From assembly GCA_003243445.1 (NCBI GenBank), contig QFQQ01000008.1:62001-126000 (forward strand): DNA of 64,000 nt. The letters run 5' to 3'. The notes below the pieces were generated by a model. The model had not been told where the DNA came from, searched no databases, and saw only the letters and a program-made list of their open reading frames with translations. The translations under genes and the position numbers were made by a program. This DNA comes from Citrobacter freundii. GTDB lineage: Bacteria; Bacteroidota; Bacteroidia; Chitinophagales; Chitinophagaceae. This document shows, in pieces, positions 19,185-27,357 of this stretch. Position 1 is the stretch's first letter. Each line of letters starts with the position of its first letter.

Positions 19185-20329
19185 AAGCGATCAGCGTAAT
19201 ATTGAACAGATCCGTAACGGAGCAGTTTTACAAGCAACATGCCGGCGCATTCCTGTTTACATTCTTTATCCTGTTTGGGATTCAGCCGAGTGCCGCAGAT
19301 CTGTTGCAGTTTCATTATTCGGTGATCGTATCCATCCTCCAATCGGCAACATTTTTTGGAGTTGCCTCGCTGGTCTGGTCATTATATACACTAAAAGCTG
19401 TATTGTTTATAAGGGGATGTTTGAAGAAAGAGTCCTATGATTTCATTTATCTTCTGCTGGGTGTTGAGCGAAACGTCTGCCTGCTTCAACTTGCAGGTGT
19501 GCTGGCAGCGATGCTGGCTCCGCTTTTCGCGTACGGATCAGTGATCATGATCGTGGCTGTTCAGCGAAAGCTATGGCTTTCGGGTGCCGGCGTGCTGGCA
19601 ACGATGTTGTTATTGTTTGTCCTGTCCGTGATGATCACCTGGCGGTTGATTCAAAGAGGAAAGAATAATCAGCTGACGGGCAAAAAGACCGGGTTGCCGG
19701 GTGTTCGTTCCGGATTGTTCAGCATGCTGATGCAGTTTGTGTTCAGAAAGCAGTTGATTACACTGCTGATATTGAAAACGGTGGCATTTACCGCGTTGTA
19801 TTTTTTTGCAAAAACAGATAGCCAGGTTTTTGAAGGAAGGATGCTGTGGTTATTGTTCATCACCGTACTGATCGGGCACGGCGTGATCATCTTCCGGAAT
19901 TTTCAGTTCATGGAAAATGATCTTTATTTCTACCGCAATATGCCCGTGAGCAAGTGGTATACGCTCCTTTCGCTGCTGGCATTGTATTCGATCATCCTGA
20001 TCCCTGAGTTCTGGGCATTGAAAGGGATCATTTTTATCCAGCATGATCTGAGGGAATATTGCTGGTTGTTGCTGACGGGACCGTCAGTACTGCTATTGAT
20101 CCACAGCCTGCTTTACTCAGAGGATAATAAAATGGAAGAGTTTCTGGCGTTGTTGTTCGGTATCTGGGTGATATTTATTTTCTTTAGTTTATCGGGAAAC
20201 CGGTGGTTGATGCCGGCGGTGGGTTGTGTGTTTGGATTGGTGATATTTATGGTGTCGTATTATAGGTATGAGAAGAAGGTGGATACGGAAGTGAGTGAAC
20301 CGAGGAAAAAGAAAGGGTTTTTCAGATAG
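19181..20329 (+). CDS. ABC-2-like membrane permease
   Basis: A 382-residue protein with about nine to ten hydrophobic segments, for example AGVLAAMLAPLFAYGSVIMI, AGVLATMLLLFVLSVMITW and LLILKTVAFTALYFFA. The C-terminus is charged (KKVDTEVSEPRKKKGFF). The four-base overlap with the ATPase gene indicates translational coupling. I do not recognise a specific subfamily; it could be an exporter for a lipid, an antimicrobial or a protein. Long non-coding sequence follows (20330-21318) with hairpins and a large palindrome. Confidence 0.75.
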   Translation: MKAISVILNRSVTEQFYKQHAGAFLFTFFILFGIQPSAADLLQFHYSVIVSILQSATFFGVASLVWSLYTLKAVLFIRGCLKKESYDFIYLLLGVERNVCLLQLAGVLAAMLAPLFAYGSVIMIVAVQRKLWLSGAGVLATMLLLFVLSVMITWRLIQRGKNNQLTGKKTGLPGVRSGLFSMLMQFVFRKQLITLLILKTVAFTALYFFAKTDSQVFEGRMLWLLFITVLIGHGVIIFRNFQFMENDLYFYRNMPVSKWYTLLSLLALYSIILIPEFWALKGIIFIQHDLREYCWLLLTGPSVLLLIHSLLYSEDNKMEEFLALLFGIWVIFIFFSLSGNRWLMPAVGCVFGLVIFMVSYYRYEKKVDTEVSEPRKKKGFFR

Positions 20330-20584
20330 AACTAAAATTATTGGAGTGCGGTATGATGCTGAGGGTTATACGTAGTTTCTGGCTATTGCTGTCGGATAAA
20401 ACAGTGATTGACTAATTTCCCATCTATTTCAGAATAAAACAATTCAATTCAGCTGCCTTTGCCAGGCAGACACCTTTCGGTGAAGCTGGTGGTGTTTTTA
20501 GTTGTGCGTATTACATTCGTGGATCCATGATGGCTGCGTGATGGGAAGACGCGTTCAGCGGGGCAATTGATCGCGCGCTCCTCA

Positions 20585-20604
20585 CCCACAATTAAAATTG
20601 TGGG
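20585..20604. repeat. REP-like hairpin
   Basis: A perfect short palindrome (cccacaat / attgtggg, loop taaa) is followed by ctagt. Hairpins of the form cccac-N-gtgggcta occur as dispersed REP-like elements in many genomes. It lies 255 bases past the permease gene. Bases 20330-20710 otherwise contain no gene that I can support. Confidence 0.45.
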
Positions 20605-20710
20605 CTAGTCGTACCTCAAAATAATAGAAGATTACGTCCATCTTTCCACCGTTTGAACCAGTTTCCTGAATGCAGCGTGGTCGTTTAGTTAACGGGAAGC
20701 TGTTCGCTCG

Positions 20711-21314
20711 CCTTGGCGTAGGCCCCCTCTAAATCTCCCCTTCAGGCTAATCGTTACCCAAATTTTCGGGTTCACCTAAGCACATTCAATAATTTTTCCA
20801 CTTTCAAAACCTGAAGGATAATCGCGCTGTCATCCCGGGCGTCTGATTCCAGACTATAACAATTCTAAACGACGCAGACCCGGGACGAGCAGTTCCCTCT
20901 GAAGCGACTTATGCCGGACCGATTAAGGAGACTAACGAACAGAATGCCTGCCGATCCGGCATCCCCGCATACGTTCACTTAGTTCCCCTTCCGCTGAAGT
21001 CCATCAGGAAAACACTATCTGCAAATGTTTGAAAAGATCGTTTGAAAGACCTTATGACGAGATGCCGGAACATCAATCGTTATACTTGTTAATATATCAG
21101 GTTTGGTCCGGCATAAGTCGCTTTGGAGGGGACTGCTCGTCCCGGGTCTGCGTCGTTTAGAATTGTTATAGTCTGGAATCAGACGCCCGGGATGACAGGG
21201 TGTTTTTCCTTCATGCTTTGAAAAAGGGAAGTCGATAACACTGGCGAACATACTTCTCAAAACTTGGGTAATGATTAGCCTGAAGGGAGAGATTTAGAGG
21301 GGGCCCTACGCCAG
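20711..21314. mobile_element. 604-bp imperfect palindrome, MITE-like
   Basis: Two arms of about 210 bp face each other around a core of about 184 bp. The inner arms 20827-20920 and 21105-21198 are 94 bp each and differ at only a few bases. The outer arms 20711-20760 and about 21265-21314 match over about 50 bp, including the run cccctctaaatctc. The 66-bp stretches between inner and outer arms are diverged. The inner arm can itself fold (cccgggcgtctg against cagacccggg). No transposase is inside. It ends four bases before the stop of the FGGY kinase gene. A miniature inverted-repeat element or two facing copies of a smaller repeat are both possible. Confidence 0.7.
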
Positions 21315-21318
21315 GTTA

Positions 21319-22800
21319 TCATCGTATTTCTTTAAACCGTTTGTACAATTCTTTATACACCGCAAAATTCTTTTCATAAACATCCTCAACTCCCCTTACC
21401 GGTTTATACAACTCATCTTCTTTCATAAAACCTTTCACTTCTTTCCATTCCTTTATAATACCTGTTGCTTTCATCGCCATAAATATTGCGCCCATTGCAG
21501 AGGCGTCTGCTGCGTATGATACGCGAACGGGTTTTTGTAAAATGTCCGTAATGATACGCAGCCAAACCGGTGATTCAATAAAACCACCGCCGGCAAAAAG
21601 CGTATCAACGGCAATCCCGTTTTCTTCAATTGCCAGCAGGATCTGCTTCAACGAATAACCGACGCCTTCCAGCACGGCCCGGAGGTAGTGAGCCCGCGTA
21701 TGCGACGCTGTCATACCGATAAACATACCGCTGGCTTCTGCGTCCCAGACCGGTGCACGCTCGCCGTATATATAGGGAAGAAAGATCAGGCCACCGGCAC
21801 CGGGTTCTATTGCACCGGCTTTTGGCATCAGTTCTTCAAGATATGCATCGAATGACCGGGTATTATCTGTAAAGATCTGGATAAACCATTTAAGCAACAG
21901 ACCCCCATTGTTGATCGCGCCACCGGGCAGATAGAAGTCTTTATCCAATCTGTAATTGAACAAGCGGTTCTGCTGATCCTGCACCGGCTGATCACTCAGG
22001 ATCCGGATCGCGCCGCTGGTGCCGATCGTCAACGCAGCTTCCCCGGGAAGAATGGCGCCCGCGCCGGTATTGGCAAGGCCGCCGTCACTGCCGCCATGAA
22101 TGAATGCAATAGCTGTGTTGAGGCCGAACAGTTTTTTATATTCAGGAAGAATAGATGGTAAGAGATCTGTGGGTTCAGCAAGCGTTGAAAGTTTCGCTGC
22201 ATCTATCCCTGCAAAGTCAAGCGCCGGTTTATACCATCGTAATGTCTTTACATCAAGCAAGCCGGTTGCAGAAGCAATGCCGGTATCTACCGTATATTTT
22301 CCTGTAAGCCGGAAAAAAATGTATTCTTTTCCCGAGATGAATTTGTGCGTGGCCTCAAATATCTCCGGCATTTCCCTTCTTATCCATGCGATCTTGCATA
22401 GCGGAGACATTGGATGAACAGGCGTTCCGGTATGGTCATGGATCTGCTGGCCTGATGCAGTTGCTTTGAGACTTGCAGCAATCTCGCTGCTGCGGGTATC
22501 TGCCCATGTCCATAAAGTAGTGAGTGGATGCCCTTCGCTATCCACTGCCATCAGGCTGTGCATTGCCGCACTGAAACTGACAGCCAGGATCTGCTGTTTT
22601 TCGGGAACTGATTGAATGGCCCTGGTAAGCACATCGATCACTGCGTTGAATAACTGATCGGGATCCTGCTCATGATAACCGGCCTTTGGCTGCTGTGAAG
22701 GATAACCTGCCTTTACTTCATTCAACACCTCTGCTGCAGAAGTGGTGACAACTGCTTTGCAGTGGGTGGTGCCGATGTCTATGGCGATAAAGTAAGGCAA
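21319..22800 (-). CDS. FGGY-family carbohydrate kinase, gluconokinase-like
   Basis: A 493-residue cytoplasmic sugar kinase. It has the N-terminal phosphate motif FIAIDIGTTHCKAVV, the block TGTPVHPMSPLCKIAWIRRE that is typical of FGGY gluconate kinases, and a C-terminal ATP-site LFAGGGFIESPVWLRI. It would phosphorylate gluconate or a related sugar acid or pentulose. The only usable start before the phosphate motif is a TTG at 22800; no ATG precedes it, so the TTG start is well supported. It lies alone between the large palindrome and a 9-bp-unit repeat, breaking up the usual ftsY-rimO neighbourhood. Confidence 0.82.
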   Translation of the reverse strand: MPYFIAIDIGTTHCKAVVTTSAAEVLNEVKAGYPSQQPKAGYHEQDPDQLFNAVIDVLTRAIQSVPEKQQILAVSFSAAMHSLMAVDSEGHPLTTLWTWADTRSSEIAASLKATASGQQIHDHTGTPVHPMSPLCKIAWIRREMPEIFEATHKFISGKEYIFFRLTGKYTVDTGIASATGLLDVKTLRWYKPALDFAGIDAAKLSTLAEPTDLLPSILPEYKKLFGLNTAIAFIHGGSDGGLANTGAGAILPGEAALTIGTSGAIRILSDQPVQDQQNRLFNYRLDKDFYLPGGAINNGGLLLKWFIQIFTDNTRSFDAYLEELMPKAGAIEPGAGGLIFLPYIYGERAPVWDAEASGMFIGMTASHTRAHYLRAVLEGVGYSLKQILLAIEENGIAVDTLFAGGGFIESPVWLRIITDILQKPVRVSYAADASAMGAIFMAMKATGIIKEWKEVKGFMKEDELYKPVRGVEDVYEKNFAVYKELYKRFKEIR

Positions 22801-22812
22801 GGAAGATGTTTA

Positions 22813-22946
22813 TAGGTTTCAGAGGTTCCAGGAGTTCCAGAGGTTTCAGCGGTTCTTCAAAAAAGATATTTGCCTTTGCAATTGCACGCTGCAATACGCG
22901 GTAGCAACCTATGAAACCTCTGGAACTCCTGGAACCTCTGAAACTT
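22813..22946. repeat. Nine-bp-unit palindromic repeat, copy 3
   Basis: The left arm (ggtttcaga, ggttccagg, agttccaga, ggtttcagc) and the complementary right arm flank a 60-base spacer that ends in gcggtagcaacct, a core motif shared with other copies. It lies between the kinase gene start and the ftsY stop. Confidence 0.85.
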
Positions 22947-22954
22947 TACTTCTT

Positions 22955-23920
22955 TTATGCTTTTTCAAGATTGAACAGACTATCCACAAATTCATGTTTA
23001 TCGAAAACCAGCAGATCTTCCATTTTTTCACCCACGCCAATGAATTTAACAGGGATCTTGAATTGATTAGCGATGGCCAATACCACGCCGCCTTTGGCGG
23101 TGCCATCGAGTTTGGTGATGGCGAGCGCGGATACATCCGTTGCCGCGGTGAATTGCCGGGCTTGTTCCAGTGCGTTCTGACCGGTGGAACCGTCAAGCAC
23201 CAGCAACACTTCATGCGGAGCATCGGGGATCACTTTCTGGATCACGCGTTTGATCTTCGAAAGTTCTTCCATCAGGTGAGCTTTGTTGTGGAGACGGCCG
23301 GCGGTATCGATCAGCACTACCTCAGATTGACGGGCAACAGCGCTTTGTGCGGTATCGAATGCAACGGCTGCGGGATCTGAACCCATGTCCTGTTTTACGA
23401 TCGGTACACCTACACGTTCGCTCCAGATGGTCAGCTGATCAACAGCCGCGGCGCGAAATGTATCTGCGGCACCAAGTAATACCTGCTTGCCGGCTTTCTT
23501 GAAATTGTAGGCGAGTTTGCCAATTGTTGTGGTCTTGCCCACGCCGTTCACACCAACCACCAATATGATATAAGGTTTTGCGGGCAGCGGAGTATTAAAA
23601 GCGTAATTATTTGATTCCGGAGCATCTACAAGAATTTCCTCCATTTCCTGTTGAAGCAGCTTGTTCAGCTCCGCTGTGTTCATATACTTGTCCTTCGCTA
23701 CTCTTTTCTCGATCCGTTCGATGATCTTCACGGTCGTCTCGATGCCAACATCTGCCCCTACCAGTGCCTCTTCCAGGTTATCGAGTACTTCCTCATCTAC
23801 GGTGCTTTTACCGGCGATCGCCTTGGTGATGCGTGAAAGAAACCCTTCTTTCGTCTTTTGCAGCCCCTGGTCGAGCGATTCCTTTTCTTTCTTTCCGAAC
23901 AGTTTATTGAACAAGCCCAT
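22955..23920 (-). CDS. ftsY: Signal recognition particle receptor FtsY
   Basis: A 321-residue SRP GTPase that docks ribosome-nascent chain complexes at the inner membrane. The N-terminal part is short (MGLFNKLFGKKEKESLDQGL), followed by the N domain and the G domain. G1 is VGVNGVGKTTTIGKLA near residue 125, DTFRAAAVDQL is the SRP-specific box, DTAGRLHNK is G3, and TKLDGTAKGG is G4. It lacks the long acidic A domain of E. coli FtsY, as is common in Bacteroidota. It is the last gene of rpmB-rpmG-DUF4295-ftsY, with a palindromic repeat between it and the DUF4295 gene. Confidence 0.96.
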   Translation of the reverse strand: MGLFNKLFGKKEKESLDQGLQKTKEGFLSRITKAIAGKSTVDEEVLDNLEEALVGADVGIETTVKIIERIEKRVAKDKYMNTAELNKLLQQEMEEILVDAPESNNYAFNTPLPAKPYIILVVGVNGVGKTTTIGKLAYNFKKAGKQVLLGAADTFRAAAVDQLTIWSERVGVPIVKQDMGSDPAAVAFDTAQSAVARQSEVVLIDTAGRLHNKAHLMEELSKIKRVIQKVIPDAPHEVLLVLDGSTGQNALEQARQFTAATDVSALAITKLDGTAKGGVVLAIANQFKIPVKFIGVGEKMEDLLVFDKHEFVDSLFNLEKA

Positions 23921-23950
23921 GATGGTTGTTTTAATAGGTTAGTTTGCTGA

Positions 23951-24050
23951 AGTCAAAAGTAAAAAGTCAAAAGTAAAAATATCAGGCGCTATGATCGAAG
24001 GAATCTTCGGCTCCCGTGCCTGATATCTTTACTTTTTAATTTTTACTTTG
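23951..24050. repeat. Palindromic 'aaaagtaaaaagtc' repeat, copy 1
   Basis: The left arm (23951-23987) has agtcaaaagtaaaaagtc and ends atatcaggc; the right arm (24018-24050) begins gcctgatat and continues with complementary actttttaatttttactt. The inner nine bases pair perfectly. It lies inside the ribosomal protein-ftsY cluster. Confidence 0.75.
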
Positions 24051-24116
24051 CGTTTCGTAAACAAGAAAAGCCACCCGTGTTGCGGATAGCTTTTAATATC
24101 TTTTGCCTGCCAGAAA

Positions 24117-24290
24117 TTACTTCTGAGCGAGGAATTCCTTAACCTTGTCTTTGTGAACGATCTGCTCTTTGAAAGTGTAGGCGCCAGTTTTTGGGCTTCT
24201 TACAGCCTTGATAACTTTTGTCCAGTTCTTTGCTTCAGCAGATGCTTTAAGGTCTTTTACTTTCGCGTTTTTGGAAGCTGCTTTTGCCAT
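24117..24290 (-). CDS. DUF4295 small basic protein
   Basis: A 57-residue basic protein starting MAKAASKNAKVKDLKASAEA and ending QIVHKDKVKEFLAQK. The sequence and position match DUF4295, a short protein found after rpmG in Bacteroidota. It has a Lys-rich, ribosomal-protein-like composition; its function is not established, though the context suggests a ribosome-associated role. It is encoded 67 bases after rpmG on the same strand. The start ATG at 24290 and stop at 24117 are unambiguous. Confidence 0.88.
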   Translation of the reverse strand: MAKAASKNAKVKDLKASAEAKNWTKVIKAVRSPKTGAYTFKEQIVHKDKVKEFLAQK

Positions 24291-24357
24291 GGTCTTATGT
24301 GTTTTTATTCATCGCCAATTGGGATCACAGGATCACGACCGGCAATAAACGGTAAAC

Positions 24358-24540
24358 TTATTTAATTTCTTTGTGAACAGTCACTTTCTTCAGGATCGGG
24401 TTATATTTCTTTAACTCCAATCTTTCAGGATTGTTCTTTTTGTTTTTTACCGTGATATAACGGCTGGTGCCAGGCTGACCACTTGTTTTGTGCTCAGTGC
24501 ATTCCAGGATCACTTGTACACGGTTTCCTTTCTTTGCCAT
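24358..24540 (-). CDS. rpmG: 50S ribosomal protein L33
   Basis: A 60-residue protein with the L33 pattern: MAKKGNRVQVILECTE, then SRYITVKNKKNNPERLELKK and YNPILKKVTVHKEIK. The zinc-ribbon Cys pairs of the C+ form are absent apart from one Cys, so this is a C-minus type L33. It is a component of the large ribosomal subunit near the E site. It lies between rpmB and the DUF4295 gene in a single minus-strand transcription unit. Confidence 0.95.
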   Translation of the reverse strand: MAKKGNRVQVILECTEHKTSGQPGTSRYITVKNKKNNPERLELKKYNPILKKVTVHKEIK

Positions 24541-24616
24541 TGTTATTTATTTATACTTTTTTGCGGCGATCACTACAGACAATATGCCTGCAGATTTCCG
24601 CCAACCTTAAACCGAA

Positions 24617-24853
24617 TTAGATTTTCTCTCCCTGCGCTCTAAGTTGCTTAACTACTGCGTAAAGACCATTCTTATTGATAGTACGCAGCGCATCTGTAGA
24701 CAGTTTCAGCGTAATCCATTTGTCTTCCTCTACCAGATAGAATTTCTTTTTCTGTAAATTAGGCAGAAAACGACGCTTGGTCTTAATGTTGGAGTGAGAC
24801 ACCTTGTGTCCTCCGATCGGCGTTTTACCTGTAACCTGACATACTCTAGCCAT
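24617..24853 (-). CDS. rpmB: 50S ribosomal protein L28
   Basis: A 78-residue protein of the L28 family: MARVCQVTGKTPIGGHKVSH at the N-terminus, then SNIKTKRRFLPNLQKKKFY and a C-terminal VVKQLRAQGEKI. It is a large-subunit ribosomal protein. The frame is open further upstream, but the ATG at 24853 starts the conserved sequence and lies 23 bases after a good -7 box. It is the first gene of rpmB-rpmG-DUF4295-ftsY. Confidence 0.95.
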   Translation of the reverse strand: MARVCQVTGKTPIGGHKVSHSNIKTKRRFLPNLQKKKFYLVEEDKWITLKLSTDALRTINKNGLYAVVKQLRAQGEKI

Positions 24854-24875
24854 GACGATTCGAAATTTAGGACGG

Positions 24876-24883
24876 CAAAGGTA
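24876..24883 (-). promoter_or_regulatory. Bacteroidota-type -7 box for rpmB operon
   Basis: On the minus strand the site reads TACCTTTG, a full match to TAnnTTTG, placed 23 bases before the rpmB ATG. The same octamer precedes rimO. The -33 region is T-rich but has no clean TTTG. Confidence 0.6.
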
Positions 24884-24966
24884 GGGATAAAACGTGAGAA
24901 TAATAAGGAGAAATCGAAAAAATTCAGTGTTTTGCAGTTTGAAGTTACTCACACCTGTGGATTTCT

Positions 24967-25070
24967 AAGTAAAAAGTCGAAATTAAAAAGTAAAAATGGT
25001 GCCCCTTCGCCAGATAATGCTCCGGCTCCCTGAAGTTTTTTACTTTTTAATTTTGACTTTTTACTTTAAT
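24967..25070. repeat. Palindromic 'aaaagtaaaaagtc' repeat, copy 2
   Basis: The left arm (about 24967-24996) carries aagtaaaaagtcgaaatt and the right arm (about 25036-25070) its complement, around a 39-base GC-richer spacer. It lies between the rpmB promoter region and the end of the AI-2E transporter gene. Confidence 0.75.
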
Positions 25071-25080
25071 TATCAGCAAG

Positions 25081-26187
25081 TTATTGCGATTTGCCCTTTT
25101 CTATGATCTTCCGTTTGCGTTTTGTCAGCATCGACAGGTCATCCCCCATCAGCATCCCCCAAGGCTTCAGATCATCCACCCGGTCAAAGATCGATTTCAT
25201 GATGGCGATGCCCGGAATGGAGAGGAACATGCCCGAAACACCGGCCAATGCCCCTCCTATCAGCACGCCGATGATGCTTACGAGTGCGTTGATCCGTACT
25301 TTGCTGCTCACCACGTAGGGCATCAGGAAATTGTTGTCGATGAACTGTACCACGGTCAGGATCACGGCCACCCAGATAATGTCTGAGATCTGCGTAGACG
25401 TGGTCAGCGTGATGGCCATACAAAGAACGGTGGCTACCAGCATGCCCACATAAGGGATCATGTTCAGGATGGCCGCCAGTACGGCCAGGAAGATCGCGTA
25501 CTTGATCCCGATGATCAGGAAGCCGACCGCGTTCAGTGCTGCCACGATGCCCATTTCGATCAGCAGGCCGACCATATAGCCCTGTACGATCGTCTTCGAT
25601 TCCTCCATTACTTCTTCCACGCTCGTTTTGTGCTTCTCCGAAAAAATATCAATAAAAAATTTCCTGATCAGCGCCCTGTAATACATGATCAGAAATGTAT
25701 AGATCGGTAATAAAATCACCATCAGCAATGCCGAGATGGCTGATACGAGGGTAGTTCCCACCACACTTCCGCCCGAATCCTTCAACCCGCTCGTGGCATC
25801 CTGCACGGCTTTGTCCTGCTCCCTGTAACTGAAATGAAAGGTCTCAGCGATCCACTTTTGTACAGTATGCAGATGCTCGGTGAAATGCTGTTTGATCGAA
25901 GGAAAATCTTTTACAAAGACCGCGATCTGCGATGAGAGAAAGTAGATGATCGCACCAATGATCAGTAGCGCAAACAATATCGACAACAGCATGGCGATCA
26001 CTTTGGGTATGCCCCACTTCAATAAACGGTTATTGACCGGCAGTAACAAGATCGCGAGTACGATCGCAAAGAACAATGGCATCAGGATATCCTGACCGAT
26101 AAAGATCAATCCTCCCAAAAGGACGATCGCGAGAAGATTCAACGAGAACTTTACGTAAAAAGGTGGTGCTTGCCGGCCTGTGGTCAT
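25081..26187 (-). CDS. AI-2E family transporter (PerM/YdiK-like)
   Basis: A 368-residue inner-membrane protein of the AI-2 exporter-like superfamily. It has about eight hydrophobic segments (for example LNLLAIVLLGGLIFIGQDIL and IVAALNAVGFLIIGIKYAIF) and the conserved late segments LNMIPYVGMLVATVLC, VQFIDNNFLMPYVVSSKVRI and ALAGVSGMFLSIPGIAIMK. Family members export autoinducer-2 or act as ion antiporters; the substrate here cannot be told. It is a single gene, flanked by palindromic repeats of two different families. Confidence 0.88.
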   Translation of the reverse strand: MTTGRQAPPFYVKFSLNLLAIVLLGGLIFIGQDILMPLFFAIVLAILLLPVNNRLLKWGIPKVIAMLLSILFALLIIGAIIYFLSSQIAVFVKDFPSIKQHFTEHLHTVQKWIAETFHFSYREQDKAVQDATSGLKDSGGSVVGTTLVSAISALLMVILLPIYTFLIMYYRALIRKFFIDIFSEKHKTSVEEVMEESKTIVQGYMVGLLIEMGIVAALNAVGFLIIGIKYAIFLAVLAAILNMIPYVGMLVATVLCMAITLTTSTQISDIIWVAVILTVVQFIDNNFLMPYVVSSKVRINALVSIIGVLIGGALAGVSGMFLSIPGIAIMKSIFDRVDDLKPWGMLMGDDLSMLTKRKRKIIEKGKSQ

Positions 26188-26247
26188 GTGTAGCAGTTTG
26201 TACTTACGGTGTTAAAACTGTACCAATCTTACCGAAGGGGGTATATA

Positions 26248-26383
26248 TGTTCCAGAGGTTCCAGGAGTTCCAGGGGTTCCATAAGTTCCTCAGGCCTGGA
26301 AGTCTCCGAAAGAATAGGAATGTTCAAACCGCGGCAGCAACCTCTGGAACCTCTGAAACCTATGGAACTCCTGGAACCTTTGG
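26248..26383. repeat. Nine-bp-unit palindromic repeat, copy 4
   Basis: The left arm has units ggttccagg, agttccagg and ggttccata; the right arm has complementary units after the core ccgcggcagcaacct. It abuts the stop codon of the VOC gene, so that gene's transcript would end in this structure. Confidence 0.85.
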
Positions 26384-26836
26384 TCAGCTTTTGTTCATCA
26401 CCTCCATCTCCCGCTGCGCCAGCTGATCCAGCGGCACATCTTCCACATGTGTTGCGATCCACCATTCATTTCCCCACGCGTCGCGAATGCCGGCGTTGCG
26501 GTCGCCATAGAACATGTCTGCGGGTTCCATCAGCGAGACGGCGCCGGCCCCGATAGCTTTCCTGAAGGTTTCATCGCAATTTTCTACATAGAGATAGACG
26601 GAAAAGGGCTGCGCCTGCCATTGCTGATTCGCCTGAAAGACCATGATGATGGTATCACCGATCTTTATCTCGGCAACATGAAAGCTGCCATCTTCGCGTT
26701 TTATATTACGCAACTCTTCGCCTTCATCCGTTGCACCAAATACTTTTTTCAGGAATGCGACCAGTCCGGGTGCATCTTCTACCCTTGTACACGCTGTGAC
26801 ATTATGAAAACCTGCTGGTTTATATGATATAGCCAT
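26384..26836 (-). CDS. VOC superfamily (glyoxalase/PhnB-like) protein
   Basis: A 150-residue soluble protein with a vicinal-oxygen-chelate fold in PhnB/YdcE style: FHNVTACTRVEDAPGLVAFL, a central VYLYVENCDETFRKAIGAGA, and a C-terminal FYGDRNAGIRDAWGNEWWIA. The two beta-alpha-beta modules are clear. Proteins of this group include metal-dependent lyases and antibiotic-binding proteins; its specific role is unknown. The reading frame continues upstream through a repeat element, so the ATG at 26836 (MAISYKPAGF) is the reasonable start. Confidence 0.85.
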   Translation of the reverse strand: MAISYKPAGFHNVTACTRVEDAPGLVAFLKKVFGATDEGEELRNIKREDGSFHVAEIKIGDTIIMVFQANQQWQAQPFSVYLYVENCDETFRKAIGAGAVSLMEPADMFYGDRNAGIRDAWGNEWWIATHVEDVPLDQLAQREMEVMNKS

Positions 26837-26876
26837 AATTTTTTTAGAGTTATAGCTATAACCGTACCATGAGAAA

Positions 26877-26996
26877 TCGATGGTGGATGTTGGATGGTCG
26901 ATGTTCGACTTGAAGTTGAAATTGTTGTCAATACTGATCATTAGTGATGGATAAAACTCAACGTCAGGGTTGGCCTTCAAACATCAATGTCGATAC
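26877..26996. repeat. Palindromic repeat of the 'gatgttggat' family, copy 2
   Basis: The left arm has ggatgttggatggtcgatg; the right arm (ggccttcaaacatcaatgtcg) is a weaker complement. It lies between the VOC gene start and the end of the next minus-strand gene. Confidence 0.55.
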
Positions 26997-26999
26997 CTC

Positions 27000-27251
27000 T
27001 CAATACAGGTTTCTGTCCTTCTTGCAATAATGTTTCGGGGAATCCTGGCTTACCACGCAACCGCCCAGTTTTATCTGGCCCTTTTTGGCGCGTTCGATGC
27101 CGAGTGAAGACGGTTTGCCGTAAACGACAGGAATGCTGTTCTTGTCGCTTTTGCATACCGGGCAGGCGATTTTTGCATGGTCATTGGGTTTTTGTTGGGA
27201 AAATCCACAAACTGATAACAATAAGAGCGCGGATACAATAAAATATTTCAT
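27000..27251 (-). CDS. Small exported cysteine-containing protein
   Basis: An 83-residue protein with a clear signal peptide (FIVSALLLLSVCGFSQ). The mature part has a CPVC pair followed by two further Cys (GGCVVSQDSP, YCKKDRNLY), a spacing that could form a small metal site or disulfides. I do not recognise the family, though the pattern resembles short periplasmic proteins found singly in Chitinophagaceae. It lies alone between two repeat-containing spacers. Confidence 0.65.
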   Translation of the reverse strand: MKYFIVSALLLLSVCGFSQQKPNDHAKIACPVCKSDKNSIPVVYGKPSSLGIERAKKGQIKLGGCVVSQDSPKHYCKKDRNLY

Positions 27252-27357
27252 AGTTGTTTTTGGAAATGATGCAATTGTTTTCTACATTACACAAAGCAGC
27301 CGGTTATAATAAACTGTTAACTGCTTCGTTTATCTAACAAGCCAATATCCTTTAACG

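Noticed and set aside
21015..21260. An 81-codon frame inside the large palindrome
   Set aside because: It runs through one arm of the palindrome, has no recognisable domain and ends without a gene-like context.
26836..26980. Longer N-terminus for the VOC protein
   Set aside because: The upstream frame crosses a palindromic repeat and reads as Asn/Ser-rich low-complexity sequence; the ATG at 26836 fits the family start.
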